Source: Cryptomeria japonica (Eukaryota > Streptophyta > Pinopsida > Cupressales > Cupressaceae). Taken from it: 64,000 nucleotides of DNA. The stretch is from the NCBI RefSeq assembly GCF_030272615.1, contig NC_081414.1:5465001-5529000 (forward strand), read 5' to 3'. The notes beneath the pieces are model-generated. The model worked only from the letters and a program-made list of their open reading frames with translations, made no database searches and was not told the origin of the DNA. The translations under genes were made by a program, and so were the position numbers. This document shows, one piece after another, positions 1-11,727 of the stretch (within the stretch, counting starts at the first letter, position 1; every line of letters begins with the position of its first letter).

Positions 1-760
1 AGAAGAAGGTGAACCAAAGGTGTGTTGTGAACTAAAATTTGTTTCTCATATCCATCAAACTTCTTCTGATGGCAATATGACTCATTATGCCCTTGCTTTT
101 TGCAATAAGCACAAATAGTTCTTTCTCTCTTCGATGATTCTCCCTTAGGAGAAGGTGAACCAGAGGTGTGTTGTGAACTGAAATCCTTTCCTTTCCCTGT
201 GGTCTTTGGATTCTATTTCTTTCCTTTGCTAGATGAAGCCTTCGTGTCTGTCTGAGGTGGAGTAGTAAGAAGTGATGAAGCTTTCGAAGGCTTCAATGTA
301 CCCATTTGAATCACCTTGAATTGTTCTCACATGAGTTGAATGCCAAACTCATCAAGAGAAGGCATAGTGTACTTGAAGCCCATAGCATCCTTTGTAGCAT
401 AGAAGGAAGAAACAAAGACAAAATAATTTGGACCAAGCTTTGTAGGAATAGAAAGGATCAACTGGTCATCTTTCTTCTCAATACCTGATTGCTTTAGCTA
501 AAGCCTCAAGGACTTAGGATTTGTGAAGAGGTCCTAGATCGTGTCAAAATTAGAAGAATTAAGACATATCAACTCATTCTCTAACTGATAACTTTGAAGT
601 GTGTCCTGCTTACCAAATAGAAGCTCAAGTTGTGCCCAAACATCCTGCAGTGTATTGCAAGACTCAACATGAAACAAGAGATCGGGAGAGATACTCATGC
701 AAAGAGTGCCAAAAGCCTCATCACATATGTTGAATCATTTCCTCTTTTATGTGGCACCTG
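1..760 (-). pseudogene. Decayed Ty1/copia gag (UBN2-type capsid plus CCHC zinc knuckle)
   Basis: Read on the minus strand, this encodes a copia capsid followed by a zinc knuckle. Near 721-480 it reads DEAFGTLCMSISPD and later VWAQLELLFGKQD, typical of the UBN2 gag family. Around 470-320 it reads LILSIPTKLGPNYFVFVSS. The nucleic-acid-binding knuckle CAYCKKQGHNESYC (CX2CX4HX4C) lies near 69-115. At least three in-frame stops interrupt it (near 525, 500 and 333), so it is a dead copy. The gene runs off the left edge of the window, so protease, integrase and RT are not seen. It belongs to the element whose PBS is at 2020-2036 and whose 5' LTR is at 2037-4094. The family call is firm; the exact gag start is not visible. 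Confidence 0.85.
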
Positions 761-2019
761 TTGGTTCGATTTATGTACCCATGGTAACTCGATACAACCC
801 CAACTTCTTAAGAGTTATCTCTGTGTGAGAGTTCCACTCAAGAAAATTAGAAGTGGTAAGAAGAGGCATGTTTCTTTTCTCCACAATGCTGGAAAAAGTA
901 CAGATCTAAGACAAGAAAAATATAGTAATAGAGCCCAAAATTCAAAACAAAAAACCTCTGATAACAAGAAAGGTAGAGCTCGAATCATAGGAAGGCAAAA
1001 TAAGACCAGAAAAAGAACTGTTGACTTTGGAAGGAAGAGATAGAAATATGGTAAACAATCTACAAAAAGGGACCTAAGATCTGGATATAGCTCTGAATCA
1101 TCTTTCCAATAATATTTCATTTGCAAAAAATGGAGTCTGGATGCACAAGATATGTCCTCAAGAGTGCAAACAACAACTTTTGACTTCAACTCGCAAAAAA
1201 GCCTACAAAATGAAAAAATCAGAAAAAAAAATTTACCTCTTCTTCTGGATTGTTCTCGGAATCTGCTTTCGGACGATATCTCGTTTTCCCAATTTTGACT
1301 TCGTATGACAAAGTTATGAGCAAAATACTAATCCCACCCCTTGGTGACTCCCTCGTTGAGCGGAGGCGGTGGAGTTGCTGGAAAAGTGAAGGTGGTGGCC
1401 AGGAGGAGCAATGGTCAACACATTGGTAGTGGAGGAGCTATCGATCCAGCAGGCTGCTACCGACGGTTAAGCTCATTGACAGCTAGCCGCAGGCTCCTGG
1501 CGATTAAACCCAGTGGCAGCTAGTCCTGCCACTGTGGTGGGAGGTTAGCAGCTTTGAAAGCCACTGGCAGTGAACGCCCAGTCCAACCACTTAGCAGTAA
1601 ACTACGTTGGCCTTGGCAAGTCGTTAAACTGCTAAAAAAAATTATATTTTTTTACAAGGTCGTACAGTACGGACTGTACGACCCATAAATTAATAAAAAA
1701 TTGCCTCAAAAGTTTCCATCACCCAATATAGGAAAATTATATATCAAAATTCGTGGAATCAACCTTCTGAATCCAATTGTGGAGTCCTTTTGGGCCCAAA
1801 AGCATTCAAATTTTCAGGTACCTTCTAGAACAGAGAAAAACCACGAACTTTGAACCCTTGCAAAATGGACTCCATGTATCGGATTTCAGCGAAACAAAAG
1901 GCGATCCTGACTTTCTTGAGCCTTCTGGAACTGATGGTGTGCTCCAAATTAACCCAAGATGAACGACTTGTTGTGTAAATACAAATAATCTCCAAAAAAG
2001 AGAACAAGAATCTTTAGAT
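761..2019 (-). other. Copia 5' leader, non-coding
   Basis: This lies between the decayed gag and the PBS of the minus-strand copia element. I see no convincing protein. The 124-residue minus frame at 815-1189 matches nothing I recognise. The stretch at 1340-1620 is GC-rich. A perfect 11-bp inverted repeat with a 4-base loop lies at 1658-1683. Confidence 0.5.
1658..1683. repeat. Perfect 11-bp hairpin in copia leader
   Basis: The left arm GGTCGTACAGT (1658-1668) and right arm ACTGTACGACC (1673-1683) are exact reverse complements around the loop ACGG. It lies in the transcribed leader of the copia element, about 350 bases from the PBS. It could be an RNA structure in the leader. A role in packaging or dimerisation is only inference. 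Confidence 0.75.
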
Positions 2020-2036
2020 CTGGAGCTTTGATACCA
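2020..2036 (-). promoter_or_regulatory. Primer binding site (initiator tRNA-Met) of copia element
   Basis: On the minus strand the sequence right after the LTR reads TGGTATCAAAGCTCCAG. This is the usual plant copia PBS (TGGTATCAGAGC...) complementary to the 3' end of initiator tRNA-Met, with one change. It fixes the inner edge of the 5' LTR at 2037. Confidence 0.85.
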
Positions 2037-2065
2037 TGTTAGAATTCGTGAAATGAGAATCCCAC

Positions 2066-3265
2066 TATAGACACCTAAAATTAATTAAATTAATACTTGC
2101 CTGATTTAATCCTGTCAACATAATTAACCAATTTAATTGTGTTAATTCCCTTTATCTCAAGGTTAATTAAATCAAATTAATCAATCTTATCTCTATAGTC
2201 CAATAATTAATTTATCAATAAATTAATTAATTTTCCCATTCTTCTAAATTCCTCTTAGTTAATTAAACTTAACTAAAGTGATTCCTACAAATCACTTTTC
2301 CTAATCCTCACTTAGTCTAATCAATTCTTCTAGAATCATTTATCATTATTCTCTAATTTCATATTCATTCACTCATTCTCTCTCCTCATGTTACATCCTC
2401 CTAACTTTACCACTTGCACTTCTAATCCCCCATTAAGCCACCTAATCAATCTCTTTAATCATTTGCACATCCCTAATCACCTTGATTAGGGATGGGTCAA
2501 ATTTGATCCTTTCCAAGAAGTTCAAATTCTTTGAATCTCCCCATGCATCCTCTTCCCAAGGAATTTTTAATTCCTTTATCCATTTAATCTTCCTACATCC
2601 TCTTATTTTAAAATTTTTAATTCCTCCTTCCTCCCCCAAGGAATTTTATATTCATTTTTCTCTTCCCAATGTACTTGGGAGCTCTTCCCCATGTACCTTG
2701 AGAGGTGCGGAGATAAGAAATGCCTTTATGACATATCTCTTGGTCTCCACACCTTATCCTTTCAATCCATGTGCTCCATCTCATTCAATCTCAACCCTCC
2801 ATTCCCATTCAATATCAATCGTCTATTTCTCTTCTTTCAAATCTATAAATTGGGGTCTCCTTCCCTTCATTTTCCATCTAGACCCCTTCATTTTCCATCT
2901 CCAATCCAAATAATCTTATGTTGTCATTTTAGCTTTTGAAATCATCCCTTGGCATCCATATTATAGGAAACTTATATCCTTTAAGCATCCATAATCATCT
3001 CCATCCATCCTTCGAACACCCATCCTTCATCCACATCCACCATTGTTGTGCATTAGAGAGAAAACCACATCAACATAAAGGACCAATCCAAACAAGCTAG
3101 GAAGGGGCACATTCTTGGCTTCACCGAAAGTCTAATCGGAGGAACAAGAGAGAACTCTCTCTTGCAAGGTATATGATTTGTTGGTTTAATGTTTTTACTT
3201 GGTTTCTTATGTTATTTGGATTTAAACTAACAGTCTAACCTTGCATTTGGTTTTCCCTTGGTTCA
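2066..3265 (+). mobile_element. Solo LTR, Ty3/gypsy Tat-like, 1.2 kb
   Basis: It begins TATAGACACCTAAAAT, nearly the same as the start of the LTR of element A (TGTAGACACCTAAAAT), and ends TTGGTTCA. The perfect duplication CCCAC flanks it (2061-2065 and 3266-3270). A TATA box TATAAAT lies at 2844-2850 on the plus strand. No PBS or coding region is attached, so it is a product of LTR-LTR recombination. It landed inside a copia LTR. Confidence 0.8.
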
Positions 3266-3348
3266 CCCACAAGTCTAGTTATCTTCTCCAAGAATACATG
3301 TCACACATAAAGAGAGAATTGAACAACAAAATAATTGAAGACAATAAC

Positions 3349-3724
3349 TACAGGAGTTGAGAAAATACAACACCACAGGAGCCCAAATAATCTCTGCAAG
3401 CTAAAAAACCTATTACAAGGAGAAGCAATGAAGCAAATCTCAGAAGGAAAGAATACACAGGAAAAATATGCTCCAAAAGATGAGAGCTCAATAATCTCCA
3501 AAATGTATTGTCAATGATAATCCTTCTTCATACAATGAAAAGAAAGAACTCAACCTTTAATAGGTCAAGAAACCCTAAAATGGAAAACCTAGGTTTGCAC
3601 ATAATAATTAATTAAAATAATTAATTATATGCACCTAAAGTTAGCTTAAGTGTAAAAGAGATAAAGGGAACTTAAATAATTAAACAAGTTTAATTAATCA
3701 AGTAAATACCCGAATACTCTAACA
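3349..3724 (-). mobile_element. Solo LTR of the small non-autonomous family (as element S)
   Basis: This is the reverse complement of the 385-bp LTRs at 55873-56257 and 58321-58705, and aligns along its full 376 bp. The target duplication ATAAC is exact (3344-3348 and 3725-3729). It has no internal region. It is the second insertion into the copia LTR. Confidence 0.85.
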
Positions 3725-4094
3725 ATAACAATGAAATTGATTGAATTGCTTTGAAATTGCTTAAGTTACAAAGAAGGATATGACATCCTTATAAAGAAAT
3801 ATAATTCTAAAGATAAAAACCCTAAACGATGGAGTTTACAAGAATGCATAAATCAGTCATGTATGCACAAATAGCATAATAGACTAATTAAATGCATGAA
3901 ACACTCTAAATCTAAACATAGTTTTCTTTTCCTAGTTTGCATTATGCATGGAGATAAATATTAATTAATTATCCCTAATTAATTAATTAACTAAATAATA
4001 AATGCCAATAATTAATTACTAATTAAGGCACAAATTATTTAGTGAATTAATACAATTAAGTGAATAATTAATATATAAATTATTTATTCCAACA

Positions 4095-5326
4095 ATGATG
4101 ATTAACATAAGGAAGACAACCTTGACCAGACCAATTGGGTGACAGGAACTTGACAACTTAATGACATAATACTAGCATGACCCTAACAGCTCTAGGATTA
4201 CCAAACAAATCCTAAAGGGTCACTTATCTCAAGGTATTAGCAATGATGACAAATTTGACCTCTTCTCATGTCTATGCCCCTCTCCCTAATGATACTCTCC
4301 CTCCCTTCTGTGAGGGTGATAGAATTTTCCTGCATCCACTTAGACATATAAGGGTAGTTAGACATTTTCCTTAATCATAAAATTTATCCACATAATAAAG
4401 TATTTATTACTAGGATTAATATCATATGCTCCATAAGTTCATCAACAAATGTTTTAAATATAGCTTCAAATAACATCACCATATCTCTAATTATGCAATT
4501 TAAGCAAATAAGAAAAAGTTCATGAAAGAGGGATGTAGAACCATTGATTCAATGCAACAAGATATTGTTTTTCCAGACATAGCTACTTGGGATTCGTATC
4601 TTGTTGACATGTCATCCTTGTTTGTGGAGTCTTGTATCACAAACCTAGAGGATTATTTTTTAGGATATCCATCTAGTCTTTGTTGATAGCCACATAATGT
4701 TATCAGCTCATCTTCATTGCACATGGAGCTTATTCTACATAATTTTTCTGAGTCCTTGATTGTCACCTACATTTATTAGACATGTGAGTGATCGGATTGT
4801 GGCATCCTTATCCTTCATGGACATGGCAACATTTGAGCAGTTTCTAGATGCACACACTAGTCAGATTTGAATTCCTACTTCTTCTAGTTTATGGGAATGG
4901 CTTCTCCAATCTCCAATGGATTTATTTCTTCCTAAGGGGAGAAACGTTATTTGTAGGCAATAGATTGTGTTATGTCTTTAGGCTTCACATTGGCATAAGA
5001 GCTACTTCTTTATTGGGGGGATTCATATCCTCATTTTCTCTCTCTTACTAGGGGCATTCATTGTACTTGTGTGATAAAAGCAATCCTTAGGGGGGCACAT
5101 TGAATCCTCCTTCTATTCTTCTCTCACTAGTGTAGTTATTTCATTTTCTCTCTTTTGGAGAGGAGTTTTTTCAGATGTGGTTTTCTCCTTTTCTCTAGTT
5201 ATGAGAGATTGGGTTTTTTTGTACATGGGTACCTCATTAGGCATTGTTGTTGGGACCCATCCACTCATGCTTTGATGCATTCATCTTTAGGGTTTTAGCT
5301 TCTCCCTAAGTTAATCTTAAGGAGGG
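4095..5326 (+). mobile_element. Diverged internal/3' region of an S-family non-autonomous LTR element
   Basis: No protein is readable. The last part resembles the 3' internal region of element S: a stretch around a TCTCTTTTGGAG block near 5150, the phrase GGTTTTAGCTTCTCC (5291-5305), and a purine tract CTTAAGGAGGG (5316-5326) immediately before a TGTTAGAG LTR start. The left part (4095-4500) shows nothing I can name. Confidence 0.5.
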
Positions 5327-5690
5327 TGTTAGAGTAATTAGGATAATCACCTAATTAATTATCCAATTAGGTCCTTATCACTTTATTGACTTAAGCTAAA
5401 CTTAGGAGTGCTCTTCTATTTATTTGATTAGGCTAATAATATCTCACGTTGTCTCATTCATTATGATGTGAACACTTGACACTATCTAATTCAATTTTGC
5501 TCAAGGGTTTAGATTTAGGGTTTCTTTATCATTTATATAAAGATCCATTGTATTCATTTGTATCATAATATTTTGTGTATCAATAAAATTCTTAGGTTGT
5601 TGAGTAAATTGGGTTCCTAATCACAAAAAACTGATGTCAATTGCATCCATCATCCAAGTTCTCTACTATCCATAAATTGGGAGCAAAGAG
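5327..5690 (+). mobile_element. 3' LTR of the S-family relative (end approximate)
   Basis: It starts TGTTAGAGTAATTAGGATAATC directly after a polypurine tract, as the 3' LTR of element S does (TGTTAGAGTATTGGG). An AATAAA poly(A) signal lies near 5582. The right end is not defined by a target duplication I could find, so the end is a guess. Confidence 0.5.
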
Positions 5691-6640
5691 ACTATTACCA
5701 TATGTACTTTTTCGATTATTCCTTTTCTTTAGCTTGTATTTGGCATGAACTTCTATTATATGGCTTGATCCTTTGCAGATTTTACAAAAACTAGGGCTAG
5801 CTCCACTTCAATTTGTTGTCTCAACAACCTTACTTCCAATTTCAGCTCGATGTTATTTGGTAGGGGTTTTCAAAAATTGGTGGCCACATATATTTAAACA
5901 TACATCCTAAAGTTTCTTCGTCAATCTTAATGAAAGTAGCTAATGAATCACTATTTTTTGTGAAAATATCTAAATCCCAATATTCCACATATAGATTGAT
6001 TGTAAAACCTTATCCACATAAAAATGTTCATTAACAAATATATAGAAAATTAAAATTGAGTCCCCAATCCCATAAATAGAAGTTGATCCCATCCATCTTC
6101 CAAAGATTTTATTTTGATTTTTAACTTTTTACCTCTTGACCCCATGATTGCATTCCACAACAAAATAACCTTTTAGTAGAACCCTGATTTTTACCTTTGG
6201 GCCCCAATGCTCGTGGCACCATTTCAGAATTCGAATTTCCACCAAACAATTGTCCACCCATATAAACAAACACTGCATTATTGTATCCACGCCACAAATT
6301 TCCCTGGTTCATTCTGTAAAAGGGACATTTGGATTCAACTTTGAAAACAAATAGCGTTAGCTTCCTTTATCCTTACGTTTCTGTTCCCCATCAACCATGG
6401 TGATTTAACGCAAGGCGAGGCAGGGCAATCAGATTAAACAGATAGATGGTACGTGGGACAGGTGACATCCACCGTACCAACAATGAAGTAATAACCCTCC
6501 TTGCATAGGAAATTGGAATAAAAAATTTCTTGGATCCACACTCTAAACCCTTGCAATTTGTTGGTGAACGTTGGTGGAGCTGGTGGAATCTGAAATTACC
6601 GTTCCGTCCCATTTCTCAGCAACCAAGATCAAAAGGACAG
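5691..6640. other. Intergenic, nothing recognised
   Basis: I see no gene or clear repeat here. Short open frames on both strands have no recognisable motif. A (TA)n microsatellite follows at about 6650-6664. Confidence 0.4.
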
Positions 6641-6845
6641 GAAAAATATATATATATATATATAATAGTTGAGTGCACGGTGCACCTCAATGACTGAGTG
6701 ACTAGGTTTTTCACTCTGTAAAAAACGGGAAATTTCGGGGCGATCGCGACAAAGAACGACTTGACCGGGCAGACATTGACGGAGGCAGGGCAGAGCTGAG
6801 TATCGTCACTGCTGACCGTGTCAAGGGATGAGCAACCTGTTTTTT

Positions 6846-6916
6846 CAAGCACGTGCTGAGATACATGGACTCTGCGCAACCTGCTGGGCCCCGCCGCCGG
6901 TCATCCGTCACGTGAT
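6846..6916 (+). promoter_or_regulatory. Two G-boxes upstream of the MAPKK gene
   Basis: CACGTG occurs at 6851-6856 (within the palindrome GCACGTGC) and again at 6909-6914 (within TCACGTGA). Both are about 300-350 bases before the start codon. G-boxes bind bHLH and bZIP factors. W-box-like TTGAC cores occur just upstream (about 6758 and 6776). This would fit a stress-regulated kinase, which is inference. Confidence 0.55.
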
Positions 6917-6978
6917 GGCGTGGAGGGATGCTTCTTGTCTCCTGCGCTGCGCCTTCCCCAAATTTCCTGCTTTCGCCG

Positions 6979-7004
6979 AATAAATAGCTCTCTCTCTCCC
7001 TCTC
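6979..7004 (+). promoter_or_regulatory. TATA-like box and pyrimidine patch of the MAPKK gene
   Basis: AATAAATA (6979-6986) is followed by a CT-rich stretch (6988-7004), the usual plant core-promoter arrangement. Transcription would then begin near 7010. An upstream ATG at 7007 opens a 21-codon frame ending at 7072, out of frame with the kinase. It counts only if transcription starts before it. Confidence 0.45.
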
Positions 7005-7205
7005 TGATGAATGAATGGATGTCTTCTGTCATTGCCTTTTATATGTTTGGTGAAGGCCGGTGGAATTGCTAGTTGGGGTTGGTGCGACCGAACCGAATTT
7101 CTATGTAAGGAGGATTCGTATTGTACACAAATAGGATCGGATCTGATCGGATCTGTTCTGTTCTGTTCTGTTAAATTGTTTCTGAAACAATTTCAAGATC
7201 AAAAG

Positions 7206-8189
7206 ATGTCGGTGAGAAGAAACCCGCGGCTGAACATTCCAATTCCGAACCGTCAGGCGCTTCACAGGCTTCCCTTGCCACCGCAGAACGGCGGCGGAGT
7301 GGCGGCGGTCAGAACGGTGGGGCGGCAAGACGTGGAGGAGCTTTCGGATTTGGAGCGCCTGGAGGCGGTGGGGCATGGTAGCGGAGGGAAAGTTTACAGG
7401 GTCCGTCACAAGAAAACTTCGGCGGTTTATGCCCTGAAGCTGATCCACGGCAACCATGACCAGAACATCAGGGGGCAGATAATTCGGGAGATGGAGATCC
7501 TGAAGAAGACGGACTCACCCTTCGTGGTGAAATGCCACGGGATTTTCGACAAGGGGGAGGAGATCCATTTCGTTCTGGAGTACATGGACGGAGGGTCGCT
7601 TCAGGATGTGGCGCAGAAGAGGCGTTTGCCGGAGGGTTTTCTGGCGGAGGTGGCCCGGAACGTGTTGGAGGGGCTCAAGTACCTCCACAGGCAGAAGATC
7701 GTTCACCGGGACATTAAGCCCTCGAATCTTCTGCTCAACCGGAAGCAGGAAGTCAAGATTGCAGATTTCGGCGTTAGCAGAATCCTGTCACAGACTCTGG
7801 ATCCGTGCAATACATACGTGGGTACCTGCGCGTACATGAGTCCCGAGAGGTTCGATCCCGACAGCTATGGAGGCCGATACGACGGGTACGCCGGGGACAT
7901 TTGGAGCCTCGGCCTCAGCCTTCTCGAGTGTTTTACCGGCCATTTTCCATTCCTGGCCCCCGGACAGAAGGCCGACTGGCCCACTCTCATGTGCGCCATC
8001 TGTTACGGGGACCCGCCATCTCCGCCTGCTTCTGCCTCTGCGGATTTTCAGAACTTCATTCGCTGTTGTCTGCACAAGGACGCCAGAAAAAGATGGACTG
8101 CTGCCCAACTTTTGGAACACCAGTTTATCATCAAATCCCGCACCACCTCTTGCTCTTTGTCGACGTCTATGCGGTCCCTCACAATCTGA
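7206..8189 (+). CDS. MAP kinase kinase, group D (MKK7/MKK9 type), intronless
   Basis: A 327-residue dual-specificity kinase that would phosphorylate the TxY loop of a MAP kinase. The N terminus carries a basic docking motif (RRNPRLNIPIP, residues 4-14). The kinase domain shows the glycine loop (G56-x-G58-x-G60), catalytic lysine K78, HRD at 167-169 with K171 and N174, DFG at 187-189, and SPE at 212-214. The plant MAPKK activation motif S/T-x5-S/T is present as T197-LDPCN-T203. Length and lack of introns fit plant group D. The reading frame is open upstream to an ATG at 7011, but those 65 residues look like translated leader, and the ATG at 7206 gives the family's usual N terminus. GC content is much higher than in the flanking repeats. 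No defect seen. Confidence 0.95.
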   Translation: MSVRRNPRLNIPIPNRQALHRLPLPPQNGGGVAAVRTVGRQDVEELSDLERLEAVGHGSGGKVYRVRHKKTSAVYALKLIHGNHDQNIRGQIIREMEILKKTDSPFVVKCHGIFDKGEEIHFVLEYMDGGSLQDVAQKRRLPEGFLAEVARNVLEGLKYLHRQKIVHRDIKPSNLLLNRKQEVKIADFGVSRILSQTLDPCNTYVGTCAYMSPERFDPDSYGGRYDGYAGDIWSLGLSLLECFTGHFPFLAPGQKADWPTLMCAICYGDPPSPPASASADFQNFIRCCLHKDARKRWTAAQLLEHQFIIKSRTTSCSLSTSMRSLTI

Positions 8190-8375
8190 TTCCATTCATA
8201 TTGTTTTCGCATTAAATTCAATTTCCTCTGCAATTCTTTCTGTCTCAAAAACAGAGGATTTTAAAATTTCAACACCCAAATTTTGGGTCGAGATCGAGTA
8301 TGTTCAGGGGGGATGGAGGAACGAGTGAACCAAAGAAGACGGCCCTTCCTTTCATAGGTTTTTACTGTACAAAAA

Positions 8376-8381
8376 AATAAA
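8376..8381 (+). terminator. Possible poly(A) signal of the MAPKK gene
   Basis: AATAAA lies about 190 bases after the stop codon. The remaining 8382-8811 is AT-rich with no gene seen. Confidence 0.4.
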
Positions 8382-9935
8382 AAAGACATATACTATTTTA
8401 CTGTGAACTGTGAAGCATTTCTGTAGTTATTTAACTAATTTTGCCCAGCCCGGACGGCCATGGCACCGGATGTTTCTGATAATGTTCAATATTTTGACTA
8501 AAGCAAAATTTCCATTATTTTAATCTGCCTTGGCTTACATCTCTTCGTTTGCAATCTCTGTTATTATTAACTGTTAATGCAAAGCTTTTTGTGACCAGTC
8601 AAGGATTTATTCGTTGTCAATGCATATTAAGTGTTAATGGAATGCTTTTAATGACCACTCAAGGATTGATGGATTAGGTTTGTTATCATCAAAACAGCCA
8701 TTTTAGTGGTCAAGGTCAATGGATTACTTGATTATTTTATTTATATGTTTGGAACTCTATTCTTTCTCAATTCTTGCTCTTCAAGTTCAACTAAAATTAT
8801 GATTTGATTTCTATTATTAAAAATTCAAAGTAAAACATTGGATATAATTGTAATCATTGGTTGGATGTGTAATTAAAAATGTCTTACTTTTATTTGTTTT
8901 TAGTTTTTTTTTTTAAATATATATTTTTAAAAGATTAGGTATAATAATGTAACGTTAAAATTTATATATTTATGATATTTTTATTTAGTTTTTCTGTTAT
9001 AAGAAGATTATTTTGAAATATATATACATATATAGTGATGTAATCTTGTGTAAGGTTAGGTCTCTTGGTTTATTTTATCCATGTACCTTATTTGATAAAT
9101 GGAGATTAGGATCACTCCAATCCACCAATCTCAAATATTGGATGTGTAATTGAAAAATATCTTTTTTTCAAGTTTAGATATAATTGTGTAATGTTAAAAT
9201 TTATATATTTATGTTATTTTTATTTAGTTTTTTTTTATGGTCTATTATGAGTGGATTATTTTGAAATATATACACACATATACAATGATGTAATCTTGTT
9301 TAAGGCTAGGTCCCATGCTTTATTAAATTCATGTATATTATTTGATCTATGAGGATTATGATCACTCAAACCCACCAATCTCAAATTTTGCATGACAAAC
9401 AAAGAGGTTTCATCAATAAGTTACTCATATTAGAATTAAGGTACCATTCATGGTGGATGAAGAGATCTATCTTTAACACTAATTAATTATTTGTGACATA
9501 ATTAATTGTCTCATCAAGTTGGGTGCCTAAAAAGAAAGCAAAGGTGACTTTTGTTGTTCCATACAATTGATCATTGGCCTCTCGTAGTTGAGCATTTGGA
9601 AAGGAGAGAAAAGTTATCTAGTGGCGACTTTACAAATTTTGAAGGGACTTTCAATGAGGAGTGAACCCACAACAGTGGGTTACAAACTTGTGGACAAACA
9701 AAAATCCTAGGTGGCTCAAAAAAAATTTGCAAACACCTTTGAACCAAGGGACTTTTTTATCCTTCCTTTGAAGATAATATCTTTGTTCGAAGGGGGTCCT
9801 TTGAACAAAGGCTCTTTCCATGTAACCTTCATTCGAAGGTCTAATCACAATTTTTTATTAATAAAATAATTCCTTTGTTCAAAGGGGACCTTTAAATGAA
9901 ATAATTATTTTATATTTTTTTAAAAACATTTATAA

Positions 9936-9968
9936 CTCTCAAATGACAAAATAACTGTCATTTGAGAG
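9936..9968. repeat. Perfect 13-bp hairpin
   Basis: CTCTCAAATGACA (9936-9948) and its exact reverse complement (9956-9968) flank a 7-base loop. The second repeat copy near 47800 retains only a decayed version. Confidence 0.7.
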
Positions 9969-11727
9969 CGATAAAGGGTTGTGAAGCTGTCAAGTGATCC
10001 TCCATTCCATGAAGCGAACCTCCTGAAGCCATGGAGCATATTTGAATTTGAGGGTCCACATCATATCCCTTTTAGACAACCACCACATCAATCGAGAACA
10101 ATCAAGTTAGGAAATTTATTTATTTGTTTTTCTCTAGTCTAGAATTATCTGAGTTCTTTTGGATTCAATGCATTGAGAAAGTTAAGAAATGCTCAATGCT
10201 TCTTTGGATAAAATCCTCAGTAGAGCCTTCAAGAAATGATATTTCCTTCATATAAAGTTTTCTATTCTTTCTTTTCTCTATCTTATTTGGCTTCTTCATC
10301 AAGATTTCTTCCATGGTTAACCTATAGAGAGACTATCTCATTTTAGAGCCCCTATGGATGACTAACCATTTATGTCATGACTATAGATCCTATTATTTAT
10401 CCATATGAAACATTTTATAAACAACCACCACATACAATTCAAATTCAAATAATGGATAGAAAGAGAAATTAGAAATTGTGGACTTGAAGAAACATAAAAT
10501 ATAGACTTGGTGGAATTTTTTTAGGAGTTTAGGCATAAATAGCTAAGGAACCAAGAAGCTATGCCCTGGATTAAATATAAATATGATGAGGTGCATATTA
10601 TTCTTTCCTCACCTTATACACTACCAAAACCTAGTCCAAGACTAACTACAATCATTGCATCTTATGAGGACAAAGTTTAACCAAATTTATTAAGTTTTGA
10701 AAGCAACAACCAATGATACAATAGGTACACCATTAACCAATCCATTGACCATAAACCAATAGATATTAAGAGCCATAGTTAGGTCAAATTGTATATTATT
10801 TACTCAAATTCTAATTGTGTAAACACGAAACCTTAGAAATAACTAAAAATTGATCCACTTTAAGAGTAATAGATATTGAATACGAGCCCCTAATTCACTA
10901 AACAAGAAGAAAACCAAAAAGTCTTGAGGATGAGATACAACCATCTCTACATGTCATGCCACATTAGATATAAGACAACTTAGTCTATTCTAGGTAATTA
11001 CAACTAGAAAAGATGACTATGGAGAAGAAAATAAAACTATAGAAAGAAGAGGAACCTAAAAGAAAGTTCAAGAAATAGAAAGAGAAAAAAATAAAGCAAT
11101 TGGAGTACATTGGAATCAATATATGACAAACCAATCAACAACCAACTAAAAGTAAATAATATGCTTGCATCAAATTGATTCTAGAGACTTAAACAAAACA
11201 TTCCCAATAAGAAAAAAATAAATCTCTAATACTATTTATTGTAGTCTAATGAAGTGGGTCAATTGAATAACCACATAAACCTAGCAACAAACAAACCACA
11301 TGTAGAAGTGAAAATAAATAAATCTTCATTAAAATTTTATTTAAATTTTCTTTCATAGGCCTATAAACACACTTAAAAAATGCCTAAAGTTATTATATAC
11401 CTAGAAAATACATACATACTTTTCCATGAATTGATTTAATATCAAAAACTAGATCCAATAAAGTTTCCCACAATGATTTCCCCATCTTTCCTCCAAAGAG
11501 GAGAGTTCTCCAAGACGGGTTTTGGTTGAAAAGGTTTCTAATTTTAACATCATACTTCTTTCATATTTGAGGTTAGAGAAATAACTTGAATAGGAAATAA
11601 GGTTCACAAGGATATGTTGATTTTCCACAAGATTCCTTGCTCCAAACCAATAAAGTTAGGAAAATGCTATAATCTATAATTTACAATTGACCTAGAAATA
11701 CATATCATTATGTATTTCATGACATAA

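Larger units (their letters stand above)
2037..4094 (-). mobile_element. Copia 5' LTR interrupted by two solo LTRs
   Basis: On the minus strand the LTR starts TGTTGGAATA (at 4094) and ends CTAACA (at 2037) next to the PBS. Its own sequence is 2037-2065, 3271-3348 and 3725-4094. The gaps are solo LTRs at 2066-3265 and 3349-3724, each with its own 5-bp target duplication. The intact LTR would be about 480 bp. Confidence 0.75.

Noticed and set aside
7011-7205. N-terminal extension of the MAPKK from the ATG at 7011
   Set aside because: The 65 residues resemble translated leader and no plant group-D MAPKK that I know has such a segment; the ATG at 7206 fits the family.
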